Source of the DNA: JAAYJK01 sp964501655
GTDB taxonomy: Bacteria; Bacillota; Syntrophomonadia; Syntrophomonadales; Syntrophomonadaceae
Length of the DNA: 64,000 bases
Direction of reading: 5' to 3'
Assembly: GCA_964501655.1 (NCBI GenBank)
Contig: CAZCTN010000004.1
Coordinates: 62,001-126,000 of the forward strand
The notes under the pieces were generated by a model. The model worked only from the letters and a program-made list of their open reading frames with translations. It was not told the origin of the DNA and searched no databases. This document shows, one piece after another, positions 54,176-63,925 of this stretch. Position numbers and translations under genes: made by a program. Each line of letters opens with the position of its first letter. Position 1 is the stretch's first letter.

Positions 54176-54206
54176 ATAATCACAGCCAGCTGTAAGGGAG
54201 GTTATT

Positions 54207-55016
54207 ATGCCTGAATTGCCGGAAGTTGAGACCATAAAACGATCACTGGCAGTTAACGAAGGAGTCCTGATCGTTGATACTCAAGTGGTCAGGCCCGATA
54301 TTATTAAGAGCAAGGAATTCGAAGCGGAAGCTGTGCATGGAATGACAATAAAGAAGATCAGCCGCCGGGGCAAGTACCTGGTCATATCCCTGGCTGGAAG
54401 TGATCATCACATTCTAATCCATCTGGGCATGAGCGGGCGTTTTTATGTTTTGGAAGATAGGGAAGAGGCCACCGAAAAACATATACATTTTCTTATCTAT
54501 CTGGATAACGGAAGAAAGATGATATTCCAGGATCCGCGCCGATTTGGCGGAATATGGTTTTTGCAGAATCCTGAAGATATTTTGTCCCGGCTGGGCAAGG
54601 AGCCCCTGGAAAGAGACTTTAGTGCTGCTTATCTGCAGTCTGTGGCCAAAGATCGGCGCATAGCCATAAAGAGCCTGATCCTGGATCAGAAGATAGTAGC
54701 CGGGATTGGCAATATCTATGCTGACGAGGCTCTGTTTCTAGCCCGGATAAAACCGGATCGCCCCGCGGGTTCTTTAAGCCAGGAGGAAATAATGCGATTG
54801 AGCCGGGCCATCAAACAAGTGCTTCGACAGGGTATTGAAAAAAGGGGCACTACTTTCCGGGACTATAGAGACGGAAACAATGCCCGGGGTGAATTTCAGG
54901 CTCACCTGAAAGCCTATGGCCGGGAAGGAGAAGCATGCTTGATATGCGGCAGCCTCATCCAGCGGGAACGAATAGGGGGAAGAAGCAGCCATTACTGCCG
55001 ATCGTGCCAGAAATAG
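54207..55016 (+). CDS. mutM: Formamidopyrimidine-DNA glycosylase
   Basis: A 269-residue base-excision repair enzyme that removes oxidised purines. The N-terminal catalytic PELPEVET (Pro2 after Met removal, Glu3) and the C-terminal zinc finger C-x2-C-x16-C-x2-C (CLICG...CRSCQ) are intact. ATG follows GGGAGG. In the operon with polA, ytaF and coaE, as in Bacillus. Confidence 0.95.
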   Translation: MPELPEVETIKRSLAVNEGVLIVDTQVVRPDIIKSKEFEAEAVHGMTIKKISRRGKYLVISLAGSDHHILIHLGMSGRFYVLEDREEATEKHIHFLIYLDNGRKMIFQDPRRFGGIWFLQNPEDILSRLGKEPLERDFSAAYLQSVAKDRRIAIKSLILDQKIVAGIGNIYADEALFLARIKPDRPAGSLSQEEIMRLSRAIKQVLRQGIEKRGTTFRDYRDGNNARGEFQAHLKAYGREGEACLICGSLIQRERIGGRSSHYCRSCQK

Positions 55017-55095
55017 CACCTGCCCGTAACACTTTAATACTTTTATCCATATAGTAGAGATATATTATACTACTTAGCGGATAGGAGTGACTCCT

Positions 55096-55731
55096 TTGGA
55101 GTTGTTAACCTCGGTTCTGTTTGGCCTGGCAGTCAGTGCCGACGGATTTGCGGCCGGTGTAGCTTACGGAGCAAGAAATATCAAAATTCCGGTATTATCT
55201 TTGCTGGTTATAACCCTGGCGTCAGGCCTGGCAGTTACTTTGTCCATGCTGTGCGGGCAGGGACTGGCCGGGGTTTTAAGTCCCAAAATGGCCGCCAGAA
55301 TAGGCTCCCTGGCCATCATTGGAATCGGGTGTTATTTCTTGTTGCAGGGCTGCGGTGACAAGATCAATGAGTTGGAAACCGATGCCCAGCAGCCTCTGGT
55401 TAGTTTCTCTATCAAACCCATGGGAATAATTATTCAGATATTAAAGGAACCTGCCCGGGCTGATTTTGATTGTTCCGGAATTATCAGCATCCGGGAGGCT
55501 TTTTTTCTGGGCCTGGCTTTGGCCCTGGATGCCATGGGAGCCGGATTTGGAGTAGCTATGACCGGATTAAATATTTTATATACTGTACTGGCGGTCATTG
55601 TGTTAAAATTTATACTGGTGTACCTGGGACTCCTGGTAGGAGCTGTTTTTCATCAAAGCTGCCTGAAAAGCCTTTCAGCAGTAATATCCGGTCTCATTTT
55701 TATAATAATAGGTATTAGTGAGTTAATTTAG
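55096..55731 (+). CDS. ytaF: YtaF sporulation membrane protein
   Basis: A 211-residue protein with six or so membrane segments, related to MntP-type transporters (VSADGFAAGVAYG, and later LALDAMGAGFGVA in the second half, a repeat-like pair). TTG at 55096 is 8 bp after AGGAG. It is the third gene of the polA-mutM-ytaF-coaE order known from Bacillus, where ytaF is a sporulation gene. The central polar loop includes a CSG stretch. Confidence 0.85.
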   Translation: MELLTSVLFGLAVSADGFAAGVAYGARNIKIPVLSLLVITLASGLAVTLSMLCGQGLAGVLSPKMAARIGSLAIIGIGCYFLLQGCGDKINELETDAQQPLVSFSIKPMGIIIQILKEPARADFDCSGIISIREAFFLGLALALDAMGAGFGVAMTGLNILYTVLAVIVLKFILVYLGLLVGAVFHQSCLKSLSAVISGLIFIIIGISELI

Positions 55732-55747
55732 AAGTTGGTGATCCCAG

Positions 55748-56350
55748 ATGAAGATTATTGGACTTACAGGTGGTATAGCCAGTGGGAAAAGTGCTGCGGC
55801 CCGCATCTTGAAGGAACTGGGAGCTATTATTATTGATGCTGATGAGGTAGCCCGCCATGCAGTTGAAGCAGGCAAGCCGGCCTGGCATGATATAGTTGCT
55901 TTCTTCGGACGCGAGATACTAAATTCGGATGACAGCATAAACCGGGAAAAATTGGGTCTGCAGGTCTTTAGTCAACCGGATTATTTAAAAAAACTCAATG
56001 AGATGACTCATCCTCGGATTATGGACGAGATCAGGAGCAGAATAAAAAACGCAGCCCGGGAACACCCGGACGGGATATTGATTCTGGAGGTGCCCCTGCT
56101 CTATGAGACGGGTATGGAAAGCTTGTGCGACCTGGTATGGGTGGTGTGGGTAGATCACGAAACCCAGATTCGGCGTCTGATGTTAAGAGATGGCATCAGC
56201 CGGGAGAATGCCGTGCTTAGAATCCAATCGCAGATGTTGTTGGATGAAAAGGCCCAGCGCGCAGACCTGGTGATTGACAACAATGGCAGTCCAGAAAAAA
56301 TGAAACAGTTTTTAATAGATAATTATTATCGTATTGTAAAGAGTTTCTGA
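55748..56350 (+). CDS. coaE: Dephospho-CoA kinase
   Basis: A 200-residue kinase performing the last step of CoA synthesis. P-loop GLTGGIASGKS near residues 5-15, then DADEVARHAV, the HPRI segment and LYETGMESLCD. ATG follows GATCCCAG; coupled to ytaF by a 16-bp gap. Confidence 0.93.
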   Translation: MKIIGLTGGIASGKSAAARILKELGAIIIDADEVARHAVEAGKPAWHDIVAFFGREILNSDDSINREKLGLQVFSQPDYLKKLNEMTHPRIMDEIRSRIKNAAREHPDGILILEVPLLYETGMESLCDLVWVVWVDHETQIRRLMLRDGISRENAVLRIQSQMLLDEKAQRADLVIDNNGSPEKMKQFLIDNYYRIVKSF

Positions 56351-56453
56351 GTAATATATAGTAGGATTTAACTTCTTATTTGAATTCCGAGACGGCCTGC
56401 AAAGAAATACCTTTCGGGTTCTACCGTCATTCTCAAAGTCAGGAGATTTATGC

Positions 56454-57023
56454 TTGAAACGGAAAGAAAAAAAGCGATTTTCTGGATTAATGTGGATAAT
56501 CATACTAGTATTCCTGGGGATAGTGATTGCCTTCCCCAAATGGATCACAGTCTTTTATCCTGAACCGCATCGTGACCTGGTTTTTTCCTGTGCCTATGAG
56601 CATCAGGTAGATCCGTATTTGGTTTTTTCCATTATTAGGGCTGAGAGCAAGTTTGAATCCTTGGCGGTATCACCCGTGGGGGCCAAAGGGCTTATGCAGA
56701 TAATGCCCGATACTGCTCTTTGGATTGCCTCCCAGCGCGGGATGGAGGACTTCGATACCTCTACACTGCATCAACCTGAAGTCAATATCCAGTTTGGATG
56801 CTGGTACCTGGCTGATTTAAGCAATGAGTTCCAACAACTGCCCTTGGTCATCGCTGCTTATAATGCCGGCCGGGGTACGGTAAATGGATGGATTCAAAGC
56901 GGTCAATGGGATGGGGCTATGGAGAGACTGGAGGATATACCTTTTATTGAAACCAGGGAATACGTGCAAAATGTGATGCGAAATTATGAAGCTTACCGGG
57001 CTATCTATACCAGAAACCAATAA
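56454..57023 (+). CDS. Membrane-anchored lytic transglycosylase
   Basis: A 189-residue protein with one N-terminal membrane helix (12-30) followed by an SLT/lysozyme-like domain. The catalytic Glu is in IIRAESKFE, followed by GAKGLMQIMP and AAYNAGRGTV. TTG start with CAGGAG upstream. It cleaves cell-wall glycan. It comes last after coaE, with about 100 bp between. Confidence 0.88.
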   Translation: MKRKEKKRFSGLMWIIILVFLGIVIAFPKWITVFYPEPHRDLVFSCAYEHQVDPYLVFSIIRAESKFESLAVSPVGAKGLMQIMPDTALWIASQRGMEDFDTSTLHQPEVNIQFGCWYLADLSNEFQQLPLVIAAYNAGRGTVNGWIQSGQWDGAMERLEDIPFIETREYVQNVMRNYEAYRAIYTRNQ

Positions 57024-57148
57024 AGACCAACCAAGCTGCCAAGGGGCTTTTTTTTTGCCCGCCTCAACCAATTAAAGCTAAAAAAGGAATAAAAAGGAGG
57101 GTTGTCTAATATATTTTTTCAGGAGGCTTATGAGAGGAGAATTCATCT

Positions 57149-58795
57149 TTGAATACCTTATTGAGGAGAAAACCACTTCTGATAGCTATTGCGGGGCTAT
57201 TGCTCTTGATAGGCGGAATGGTATATATGAATAACCGGGCCGCCTATACCGCTAATCTTGATAAGCGTATATTCAACCTGGCCCTGGTGGGAAACATCGA
57301 TACCTTGGAACCTGCTCTGCTGGATAGCCATGAGGAGAGGATTCTGGCTGCTGCTATTTATGAGGGACTGGTTTACTATGATGAAACCAGCAAGAGCATT
57401 AAACCTTTATTGGTCAGCGATTGGAAGTATTCATCAGATGGCAGGACTCTGACTCTAAACCTCAAGCGGAATATCAAATTCCATAACGGCAAGAGCATTC
57501 AGGCTTCGGATGTCAAGGCATCCTGGGAAAAAAGCTTCTCCACCACCCGGGATTGGTCTAGTATAAGTCTGTTTCTATCTATACAGGGCAGCCAGGAAAG
57601 ATTGGATGGTAAAACCGCAGATATCAGCGGAATCCAGGCAGTTAATTCCGGCACCATAAAATTAGAGTTCAAACAGCCCAATGCGGCCTTTATATTCATG
57701 CTTGCCAACCCGATATTCTGGGTTTACGATACGACAGATAAGACTGAGCCGGCTTCTGGCAGCGGACCTTACCAACTCCGGGAATCCAAGGAGAATCAAG
57801 AATTTCTGCTGTTAAGAAATGACAGCTATCACCGGGGGGCCCCCGGGCTGGGAGGAATAAAAGCCCAGGTTTACTCTGAAGGACAGGAGGCTCTGGCTGC
57901 TTATCAATCCGGGAACATAGATTACCTGGATTCCATCCCTTTAAACCAATTGAAGGATATAAAAGGGAACGATCAGTATAAGAAGCTGCTGATAGATAAA
58001 CCGGTTTTCAATGTTTATGTACTGGGTTTCAATATAAATCAGGAACCTTTCGCAGGCAATTACCAGCTGCGGAGGGCATTAAACTATGCGGTAGACAGAA
58101 ACCTTATCATTAATGAAGTTATGGGGGGAGCATATCGGGCGAGCAGTTGCATTGTTCCCCTGGGGATGGCCGGATACCAGCAGGATATGAGAGGATACAG
58201 CTATGATCCCCAGAAAGCCCAGGAGCTGCTGGAGGAGGCCGGATATCCTCTGGGCCAAGGTCTGCCCTCGTTAACTTTAACTTATAATGAGGATGAAGGT
58301 CATCGCCGGGTTGTAGAATCAATCGCAGCGCAGTTAGCTGAATTGGGCATAAAGGTCCAGCTACAGGCTGTGGAATGGGATTATTATAAGAAGCAGCTGA
58401 GCAGCATGAATCTGAGCATTTTCAGATTAGAGTGGATGGCTGATTATCCTGATCCGGACAGTTTTTTATACAGCATGTTTCACAGCAGTGAAGCGGGGAT
58501 GGGCAATTACTTTGGCTACCATAATTCTCAGGTGGATAAAATCCTCGATGCTTCCCGGGAAGAGGTGAAAAGCCAGCAGGAAAGGATAAAACTACTGAAC
58601 CGGGCCGAGCAGATCATCATAGATGATGCCCCCTGCCTGTTTTTGTTTCAGAGTACGGCCGCCAGTCTCAACGGACAGAACACTTCCAAACTGAAGGTTG
58701 ACGGCATGCATGCCATAGATTGGTATGAAGTGAAACTATTGCCTCCGGTCCTGGATCAGGATGACAAAAGCAGCCCGGCTGATGAAAGGGTTTAG
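57149..58795 (+). CDS. Peptide-type ABC substrate-binding protein (SBP_bac_5)
   Basis: A 548-residue extracellular solute-binding protein of the OppA/DppA class: NIDTLEPALLD, the WEKSFS segment, RALNYAVDRNLI and SGPYQL motifs. TTG start with GAGAGGAGA upstream. It has a hydrophobic N-terminal segment (residues 9-26) but no lipobox Cys, so it is likely anchored by that helix. No permease or ATPase genes follow, which is unusual for this class. Confidence 0.85.
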   Translation: MNTLLRRKPLLIAIAGLLLLIGGMVYMNNRAAYTANLDKRIFNLALVGNIDTLEPALLDSHEERILAAAIYEGLVYYDETSKSIKPLLVSDWKYSSDGRTLTLNLKRNIKFHNGKSIQASDVKASWEKSFSTTRDWSSISLFLSIQGSQERLDGKTADISGIQAVNSGTIKLEFKQPNAAFIFMLANPIFWVYDTTDKTEPASGSGPYQLRESKENQEFLLLRNDSYHRGAPGLGGIKAQVYSEGQEALAAYQSGNIDYLDSIPLNQLKDIKGNDQYKKLLIDKPVFNVYVLGFNINQEPFAGNYQLRRALNYAVDRNLIINEVMGGAYRASSCIVPLGMAGYQQDMRGYSYDPQKAQELLEEAGYPLGQGLPSLTLTYNEDEGHRRVVESIAAQLAELGIKVQLQAVEWDYYKKQLSSMNLSIFRLEWMADYPDPDSFLYSMFHSSEAGMGNYFGYHNSQVDKILDASREEVKSQQERIKLLNRAEQIIIDDAPCLFLFQSTAASLNGQNTSKLKVDGMHAIDWYEVKLLPPVLDQDDKSSPADERV

Positions 58796-58961
58796 GGCCA
58801 GAGCCGATGATGATTCTGAAGCAGCCAGGATAAAAAATATTTACCGGCACATTTGCCGTTAAGCCATTGAAGTAAATCCGTGAAGATTAAAATATCTGTC
58901 CTGTCCCCAGCATATAATACAACAGGAGATGGTTGAGTTTAACCACTGGGAGGGCATTTCT

Positions 58962-59312
58962 ATGGATAAAAAAGCTGATTCAGAATTGAAGGTACTGGCC
59001 AGTCAACTGGAAGGAGAGGTCTGTAAAGAGCTGCGGCCGGTGAAAAAATATTATCAATTAATGATATTTGCCGGAGTATTCAGCCCCGAAGCCAGAATAA
59101 ACCGCTACCCGGTACCTGACCCTAAAACTGCCCTGATAATAATAGATATTGTTCTTTCAGAATTCAGGCAGACGGGTAACGACGACTGCCTGTTTTCACT
59201 GCAGTACAAGGAGGACTTGGACGAAGAGTGGAGAGATTGGAAGGATAACCGGGGGTATACGGTCTGTGAATATGAAATCAACGAGAATTTTATTATGATT
59301 TCCCCGGAATAA
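58962..59312 (+). CDS. Unknown small protein
   Basis: A 116-residue soluble-looking protein with no recognised domain. ATG at 58962 has GGGAGGG 7 bp upstream; an earlier ATG at 58929 is an alternative with GGAG. The C-terminal half is rich in acidic and aromatic residues (DEEWRDWKDNRGYTVCEYE). It is convergent with a histidine kinase. Confidence 0.6.
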   Translation: MDKKADSELKVLASQLEGEVCKELRPVKKYYQLMIFAGVFSPEARINRYPVPDPKTALIIIDIVLSEFRQTGNDDCLFSLQYKEDLDEEWRDWKDNRGYTVCEYEINENFIMISPE

Positions 59313-59329
59313 GGTTTGGCTAATTGGGG

Positions 59330-60868
59330 TCATTTCTGCCGGGAAAAAGGATCGTAAAGAGCCATGGCAAAATTATCTTTGAGCAGGGGGAATTTGATAT
59401 TAAAAATGCTGCCTTTTTCAGTAGTATCAACTTCCAGCTGTGCCCCATGCCGTTCCACAATACTGCAACAAACAGCCAGTCCCAGACCAGTACCTTTTTC
59501 CTTGGTAGTAACAAAGGGTTTGCCTAGTTTATTGCGGATCGAAGGGTCTATACCGCTGCCCTGATCCTGGATGGACAGGATAATACTATCATGGTTTTTA
59601 CCGGTACGGATGGTCAAAGTCCCCGGCGAGGTCATGGATTCCAGTCCATTACGGGCCAGGTTGAAAATAAGCTGCCGGATCTGCCTGAAATCAAGTGGTA
59701 TAACCGGTACCTCATCAAGTACCATCTGTATAACATGGTCATGCTTTTTTGCTTCGGCCGACAGGATAAGATAAGAATTCTCCATGATTCGATTAAGGTT
59801 TTCGGGTTTCAGGTCCGTATGCACCTTTCCCAGAGAGAGAAAGTCGGTGATGATGGAGTTAGCCCGGTCTATTTCTTCAATCATCAGGTCATAGTATTCC
59901 TTATTACCGGTAGAATCATTAGCTTCATTTTCATTTAATAACTGCAAAAAACCTCGGACAGTAGTCATGGGATTTCTTACCTCATGTCCCATCGCTGCCG
60001 CGATTTGACCCATTATACGGGACTGGTCCAGCTGGGCTATTGTTCTTTGCATTTCCCGGTGTTCAGTTAAGTCGGTGAGTACTCCAAGCAAACCTATGGG
60101 GTTAGCTTCATTGTCATATACGATGGCTTCATGGATCAATAGTTCCGCTTTTCTGCCATCCGGGAATTCCATTACCCGATCATAACTCAGGCTGCCGCTG
60201 TCAATCAGAGGCCGAGCTGAATAATGCAGTGCTTCCGCCTGTTCCTGCTTGTACATAGCGAGATGCTGGTTACCTATAAGCTCTTCCTTGGCCTGACCCA
60301 ATAGTTCTGCATAGGCCCGGTTGCACTCGATCAGTCTCCCCTTTGGGTCCAGGTAGTATACTGGGTTGGGGATGGTCTCCATAAGAAACTGTTGAAAATG
60401 AAGCTGCTTATCGAGCTGCTCACTATCGTTCAGAGCCTGCTGGCAGTTGATTGAATCGGTAATATCACGGGCTGAAGCCTGGATCAGCGATGGAGTGAGA
60501 TAATGGCAGATCCATAACAGAGTACGTATTTTATTCTGACCATCTTTGGAACGGGTTTGAAAGGTGGTTTCTGCTTCAGTACCTGTTAAACCAGATAATT
60601 TTTCATTAACAGGCTTATGCAGCGGTAAAGGAATAAAATCCATAAAGGAAAGCTTCTGTTCAGCGCAGTCTTCAACAATGAAAAATCGATTGAAGGCCGG
60701 ATTACTGTATTGTAATTTCCCATCCAACTGGAAGCAGCATACCAGATCTCTTTGCAGATCCATGGTCTCCTGGTAGGAAGATGGCATAGCGGCATGAGAA
60801 GAGCCTGAATATAAATTATAATTAATTTCAGCTGCGGGATAATGATTTTCCCCGGCAAGTTTCGCCAC
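59330..60868 (-). CDS. PAS-containing sensor histidine kinase
   Basis: A 512-residue soluble kinase. GTG at 60868 has AGGAGGG 6 bp upstream. Two PAS-type sensor regions (about 35-140 and 155-275) precede the dimerisation helix with His295 in AAAMGHEVRNPMTTVRGFLQLL, then the ATPase with N-box NGLES, G1 DQGSGI and GTGLGLA. No membrane segment and no response regulator adjacent, like the orphan sporulation kinases of Firmicutes. A role at the start of sporulation is possible, not shown. Confidence 0.85.
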   Translation of the reverse strand: MAKLAGENHYPAAEINYNLYSGSSHAAMPSSYQETMDLQRDLVCCFQLDGKLQYSNPAFNRFFIVEDCAEQKLSFMDFIPLPLHKPVNEKLSGLTGTEAETTFQTRSKDGQNKIRTLLWICHYLTPSLIQASARDITDSINCQQALNDSEQLDKQLHFQQFLMETIPNPVYYLDPKGRLIECNRAYAELLGQAKEELIGNQHLAMYKQEQAEALHYSARPLIDSGSLSYDRVMEFPDGRKAELLIHEAIVYDNEANPIGLLGVLTDLTEHREMQRTIAQLDQSRIMGQIAAAMGHEVRNPMTTVRGFLQLLNENEANDSTGNKEYYDLMIEEIDRANSIITDFLSLGKVHTDLKPENLNRIMENSYLILSAEAKKHDHVIQMVLDEVPVIPLDFRQIRQLIFNLARNGLESMTSPGTLTIRTGKNHDSIILSIQDQGSGIDPSIRNKLGKPFVTTKEKGTGLGLAVCCSIVERHGAQLEVDTTEKGSIFNIKFPLLKDNFAMALYDPFSRQK

Positions 60869-61096
60869 TGCTAACCCTCCTGGCAAGTTGTATATAATAT
60901 GCTTACGAATAATTGGTGTACCCATTATTCGACATCTATATATAATATATTACTCTTTACTACAAAAAAAGACAAATAATTTTGGATTATATTATTGATG
61001 ATCAGAAATCAGTTCGCAGTCAACAGACTGATTGGCCAAGGGAAGATGACACTGGTATTATATAATTAATCCTCGTAGTTAAGGGAGCAATATGCC

Positions 61097-61885
61097 ATGA
61101 ATTTTAGCAAATATCAAGGTATAGCTGTATGGCAGGGTATCAGGGAGATGCCATGGAATCGTCCATTTAAGATGAGGGTCTGCCTTTACATCGCAGATGG
61201 TTTGCTCATCGATACGGGACCATCCAGCCTGGGCTATCAATCTAAAGAGTTTTTTCTGCATAACCCGATTGAGCAGATAATCCTGACCCATATACATGAA
61301 GACCATAGCGGAATGGCTGCATGGCTGCAAAAAAGGCTGGATGTTCCATTGTACCTTCATGAAGCATCTCTGGCGGCAGCTGGGACGGGGGCAGAACTAC
61401 CCCCCTATCGGGTGGAGATATGGGGCGAAAGGCCGGCGTTCAGTGCCCTGCCCATTCCCGAACAGATTTCAACCGGCAGATATCATTTCCAGGTTATTGA
61501 CACCCCGGGGCATTATGTGCATCATAAGGCCTTCCTGGAAAGGGAGCAGGGATGGCTTTTTTCAGGTGACTTACTGGTTAATCTCAGGCCCCGAAGTGTA
61601 TTTGCGGAGGAGGATGCCAATGATATGATCAATTCGTTGCAGAAACTAGACCGACTGGATTTTAAGACCATTTTTTGTGCTCACACCGGGATATTTCAAG
61701 ACGGCAGGAGTCTGTTGCGCCAGAAATTGGATTATCTACTGGAATTGCGGAATAAAGTATTAAGCCTGCGGGGGCGAGGCTGGGACGATCATCAGATAGA
61801 CCGGCACATATTCCCTGAAGAGGATAAGGTCGGTCTCTTGACCAATGGGGACTTTTCCTCCTATTACCTGATTAACACCCTGTGA
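61097..61885 (+). CDS. MBL-fold metallo-hydrolase
   Basis: A 262-residue hydrolase. HIHEDH (65-70) is the metal motif, followed by DTPGHYVHH and FSGD ligands. ATG follows AAGGGAGC. A possible promoter TTGGCC-18-TATTAT is at 61032-61061. Different from the one at 3158-4033 (low similarity by eye). Substrate unknown. Confidence 0.82.
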   Translation: MNFSKYQGIAVWQGIREMPWNRPFKMRVCLYIADGLLIDTGPSSLGYQSKEFFLHNPIEQIILTHIHEDHSGMAAWLQKRLDVPLYLHEASLAAAGTGAELPPYRVEIWGERPAFSALPIPEQISTGRYHFQVIDTPGHYVHHKAFLEREQGWLFSGDLLVNLRPRSVFAEEDANDMINSLQKLDRLDFKTIFCAHTGIFQDGRSLLRQKLDYLLELRNKVLSLRGRGWDDHQIDRHIFPEEDKVGLLTNGDFSSYYLINTL

Positions 61886-61949
61886 CGGAGCCATTTTGTT
61901 TGACAATAGATTAGTTGTGACCGGTTTGTGATTCGCAGATGATATTATC

Positions 61950-61978
61950 TTATTAAACAAGGCGATTTTAAGTATAAT
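61950..61978 (+). promoter_or_regulatory. Sigma-A promoter of the 77-residue gene
   Basis: TTATTA (61950-61955), a 17-bp spacer and TATAAT (61973-61978), just before GAGGGGGTTGGG and the GTG start at 61997. Confidence 0.6.
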
Positions 61979-61996
61979 ATTGAGGGGGTTGGGACT

Positions 61997-62230
61997 GTGG
62001 ACCTCGAAAACAAGAGATTTTCCGGGAAGAATCGTTCAGCAGACTTTATTATCAAATTAGAGTCAATGGAGAATGCTACATTTAAGGGATATATAGAAAA
62101 TATACAATCCGGGCAAATTCAGAATTTCAGGAGTTTTATGGAGATGATCGCTTTAATACAGCAGAAGCTGGATGAGAACAATTTTCCCCAGAGCACCACG
62201 GTGATGCGTTCATGGAAAACGGATCAGTAG
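61997..62230 (+). CDS. Unknown 77-residue protein
   Basis: A short charged protein with a GTG start behind GAGGGGGTTGG. It has the helical segment IQNFRSFMEMIALIQQKLDE and no signal peptide or membrane segment. Family not recognised. Supported as a gene by its promoter, ribosome site and clear reading frame. Confidence 0.6.
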   Translation: MDLENKRFSGKNRSADFIIKLESMENATFKGYIENIQSGQIQNFRSFMEMIALIQQKLDENNFPQSTTVMRSWKTDQ

Positions 62231-62303
62231 CAAGCTGCTGCATATATTTGGACCTGAAGCCTGGGAACCATTTAGGTTATTTAACTACAGGAGGTAATTC
62301 GAT

Positions 62304-62726
62304 TTGGATAGAAGGAAAACCACAGCAAGAATAGCGGTATTAATGATAGCCATGATAATATCAGTATTCTGCCTATGCAGCACCGTTGCGGCTGCTCCGC
62401 GTTATTTGCCCGGTGAAACTAATGATAATCCGCTTATGGCCCAGCCAGGACGGGGAGAAAATACTCAGCCCCAGGATCAGAGTGATCTTTTTCCCGGGGA
62501 AGAAAGTGAACCGGAAACCGGAGGATTATCTCTGGAGGGTATAATAGTTCCTGACGAACCACTTATGGGTGAACCGCTGGGTTCGGTTTTAGAAGAGCAA
62601 GAGCAACCGCTGCTTCCCCAAACAGGCGCCAAGACTTGCGATACAGTTACAGGCAGTCTGCTAATCTTTGCTGGAGTAATCATAAGTCAGATAAGGAAAA
62701 GGCGGGCTTATTGTGACCTATGCTGA
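62304..62726 (+). CDS. Small LPXTG surface protein
   Basis: A 140-residue exported protein. The signal peptide (residues 9-30) ends near AAAP. The middle is acidic, Pro/Glu/Gly-rich and without fold signs. The C terminus has the sortase signal LPQTG at 104-108, a hydrophobic segment (114-128) and an RKRR tail, then a short Cys-containing end (AYCDLC). It would be anchored to the wall by sortase, which is not in the window. TTG start after AGGAGG. Its 3' end overlaps the convergent gene by 19 bp. Confidence 0.75.
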   Translation: MDRRKTTARIAVLMIAMIISVFCLCSTVAAAPRYLPGETNDNPLMAQPGRGENTQPQDQSDLFPGEESEPETGGLSLEGIIVPDEPLMGEPLGSVLEEQEQPLLPQTGAKTCDTVTGSLLIFAGVIISQIRKRRAYCDLC

Positions 62727-63730
62727 TCGGTTAGGGAAAGTCGGAGCATCTCTGCAGCATAGGCTTGGGTTACTGCCATATCAAGATGACCGGGGATTCC
62801 CTGAGAAAAATTCAGGATTCCCTGTTGGTCTTGTTCCTTTATAATACCTTTTGAGATCAGATACCTTACCATATCATGTTCACACAACCTGCCCGCCAGA
62901 TATTGCTTTAACCGTTTTTTCCACAGGGGGTGATACTCATCCCAGGGTATCCGGACGGAGCTAAGTATTATCCACATTACCTCAGGCAGGTGAGCCACCA
63001 ATTCTCGAAGCCAGCAATCCCTGTCTCCCATTTCAGAACCAGGGGGATTATCGATTAACACGTTTTCATACCCCTTGATGGTGAAGATTATATTTCCTAT
63101 TCTATGACTGCAATAGTATCTAATATCATCAGCCAGAAAAGCTGGCAGCCATTTCAGAACCCGGGCCGCTGACATACCGGTCAGACTGTATAATGACTCC
63201 ATAGAAATGATATCTCTATCCCCGGGAAGTTCTGTAAGGGCATGATCGATCACCCTGCGCCAGTTTATTCCGGGTTTCTCAGTCAGGCCTGCTGCCAGAC
63301 GATTGAGAAAACTGCAGCCGGTGCCGTAAAAGGTTATATTATCCGAATTAATAAATAAGCCCGGATTGATTTTCTCCCAGTATATGCCATAGGCTATGTC
63401 AAAAGCTGGGGAGTTGAAATCTTCATATAGAACCAGGGCTTCATGCAGACGCAGCAATTCCTGAGCAGAGTCCCAGCCTGGAGGACAATTCAGTTCCAGA
63501 ACTATACTGTCCGGCTTCAGACCTTCTGAAGCAAGTATCTCCTGTTGCTGTTCTCCAATAGCCCGCTGAGCTTCATCATCCAGGCCGTAAAAAACCAGGG
63601 CTGGAGGGCAATTCCTTGTTATCCTGGATATTTCCGATCGCAGGATTTCTGCACTATTAATCACATCCCCGAATTTCTGCCGGGCGGTTTCTGTAAAGTA
63701 TTCCAAACGGTATTCGGGCATTATCAGCAT
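62708..63730 (-). CDS. Unknown 340-residue protein
   Basis: I do not recognise a family. It has no signal peptide and no membrane helix; several aromatic and Pro-rich segments occur (NCPPGWDSAQELLRLHEA, PWDEYHPLWKKRLKQYL). A segment FYGTGCSFLNRL is placed where a P-loop would be but lacks the Lys. AAGGAGG is 11 bp before ATG at 63730. Function unknown. Confidence 0.65.
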   Translation of the reverse strand: MLIMPEYRLEYFTETARQKFGDVINSAEILRSEISRITRNCPPALVFYGLDDEAQRAIGEQQQEILASEGLKPDSIVLELNCPPGWDSAQELLRLHEALVLYEDFNSPAFDIAYGIYWEKINPGLFINSDNITFYGTGCSFLNRLAAGLTEKPGINWRRVIDHALTELPGDRDIISMESLYSLTGMSAARVLKWLPAFLADDIRYYCSHRIGNIIFTIKGYENVLIDNPPGSEMGDRDCWLRELVAHLPEVMWIILSSVRIPWDEYHPLWKKRLKQYLAGRLCEHDMVRYLISKGIIKEQDQQGILNFSQGIPGHLDMAVTQAYAAEMLRLSLTDQHRSQ

Positions 63731-63854
63731 AAATCTGTTGTCCTCCTTTTGGTTAGAGATGCTTATTTAACTTATTCAGGAGACATAGCAAGTGTTAACC
63801 AGCCGGCGGAGTATTTCATCCCGCTTAACCTAGTGCAGCATAGTCCTTTGAAGT

Positions 63855-63877
63855 AAAAAAGTCCTTCCGAAGAAGGA
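63855..63877 (-). terminator. Minus-strand terminator
   Basis: TCCTTC-TTCG-GAAGGA on the minus strand, followed by C and TTTTTT. It would end a transcript entering from beyond 64000 through the folded element. Confidence 0.7.
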
Positions 63878-63925
63878 ATTAAAGAAAAAGAATAGAATAA
63901 TAGCATTAAGATACTCGTTATCGAG

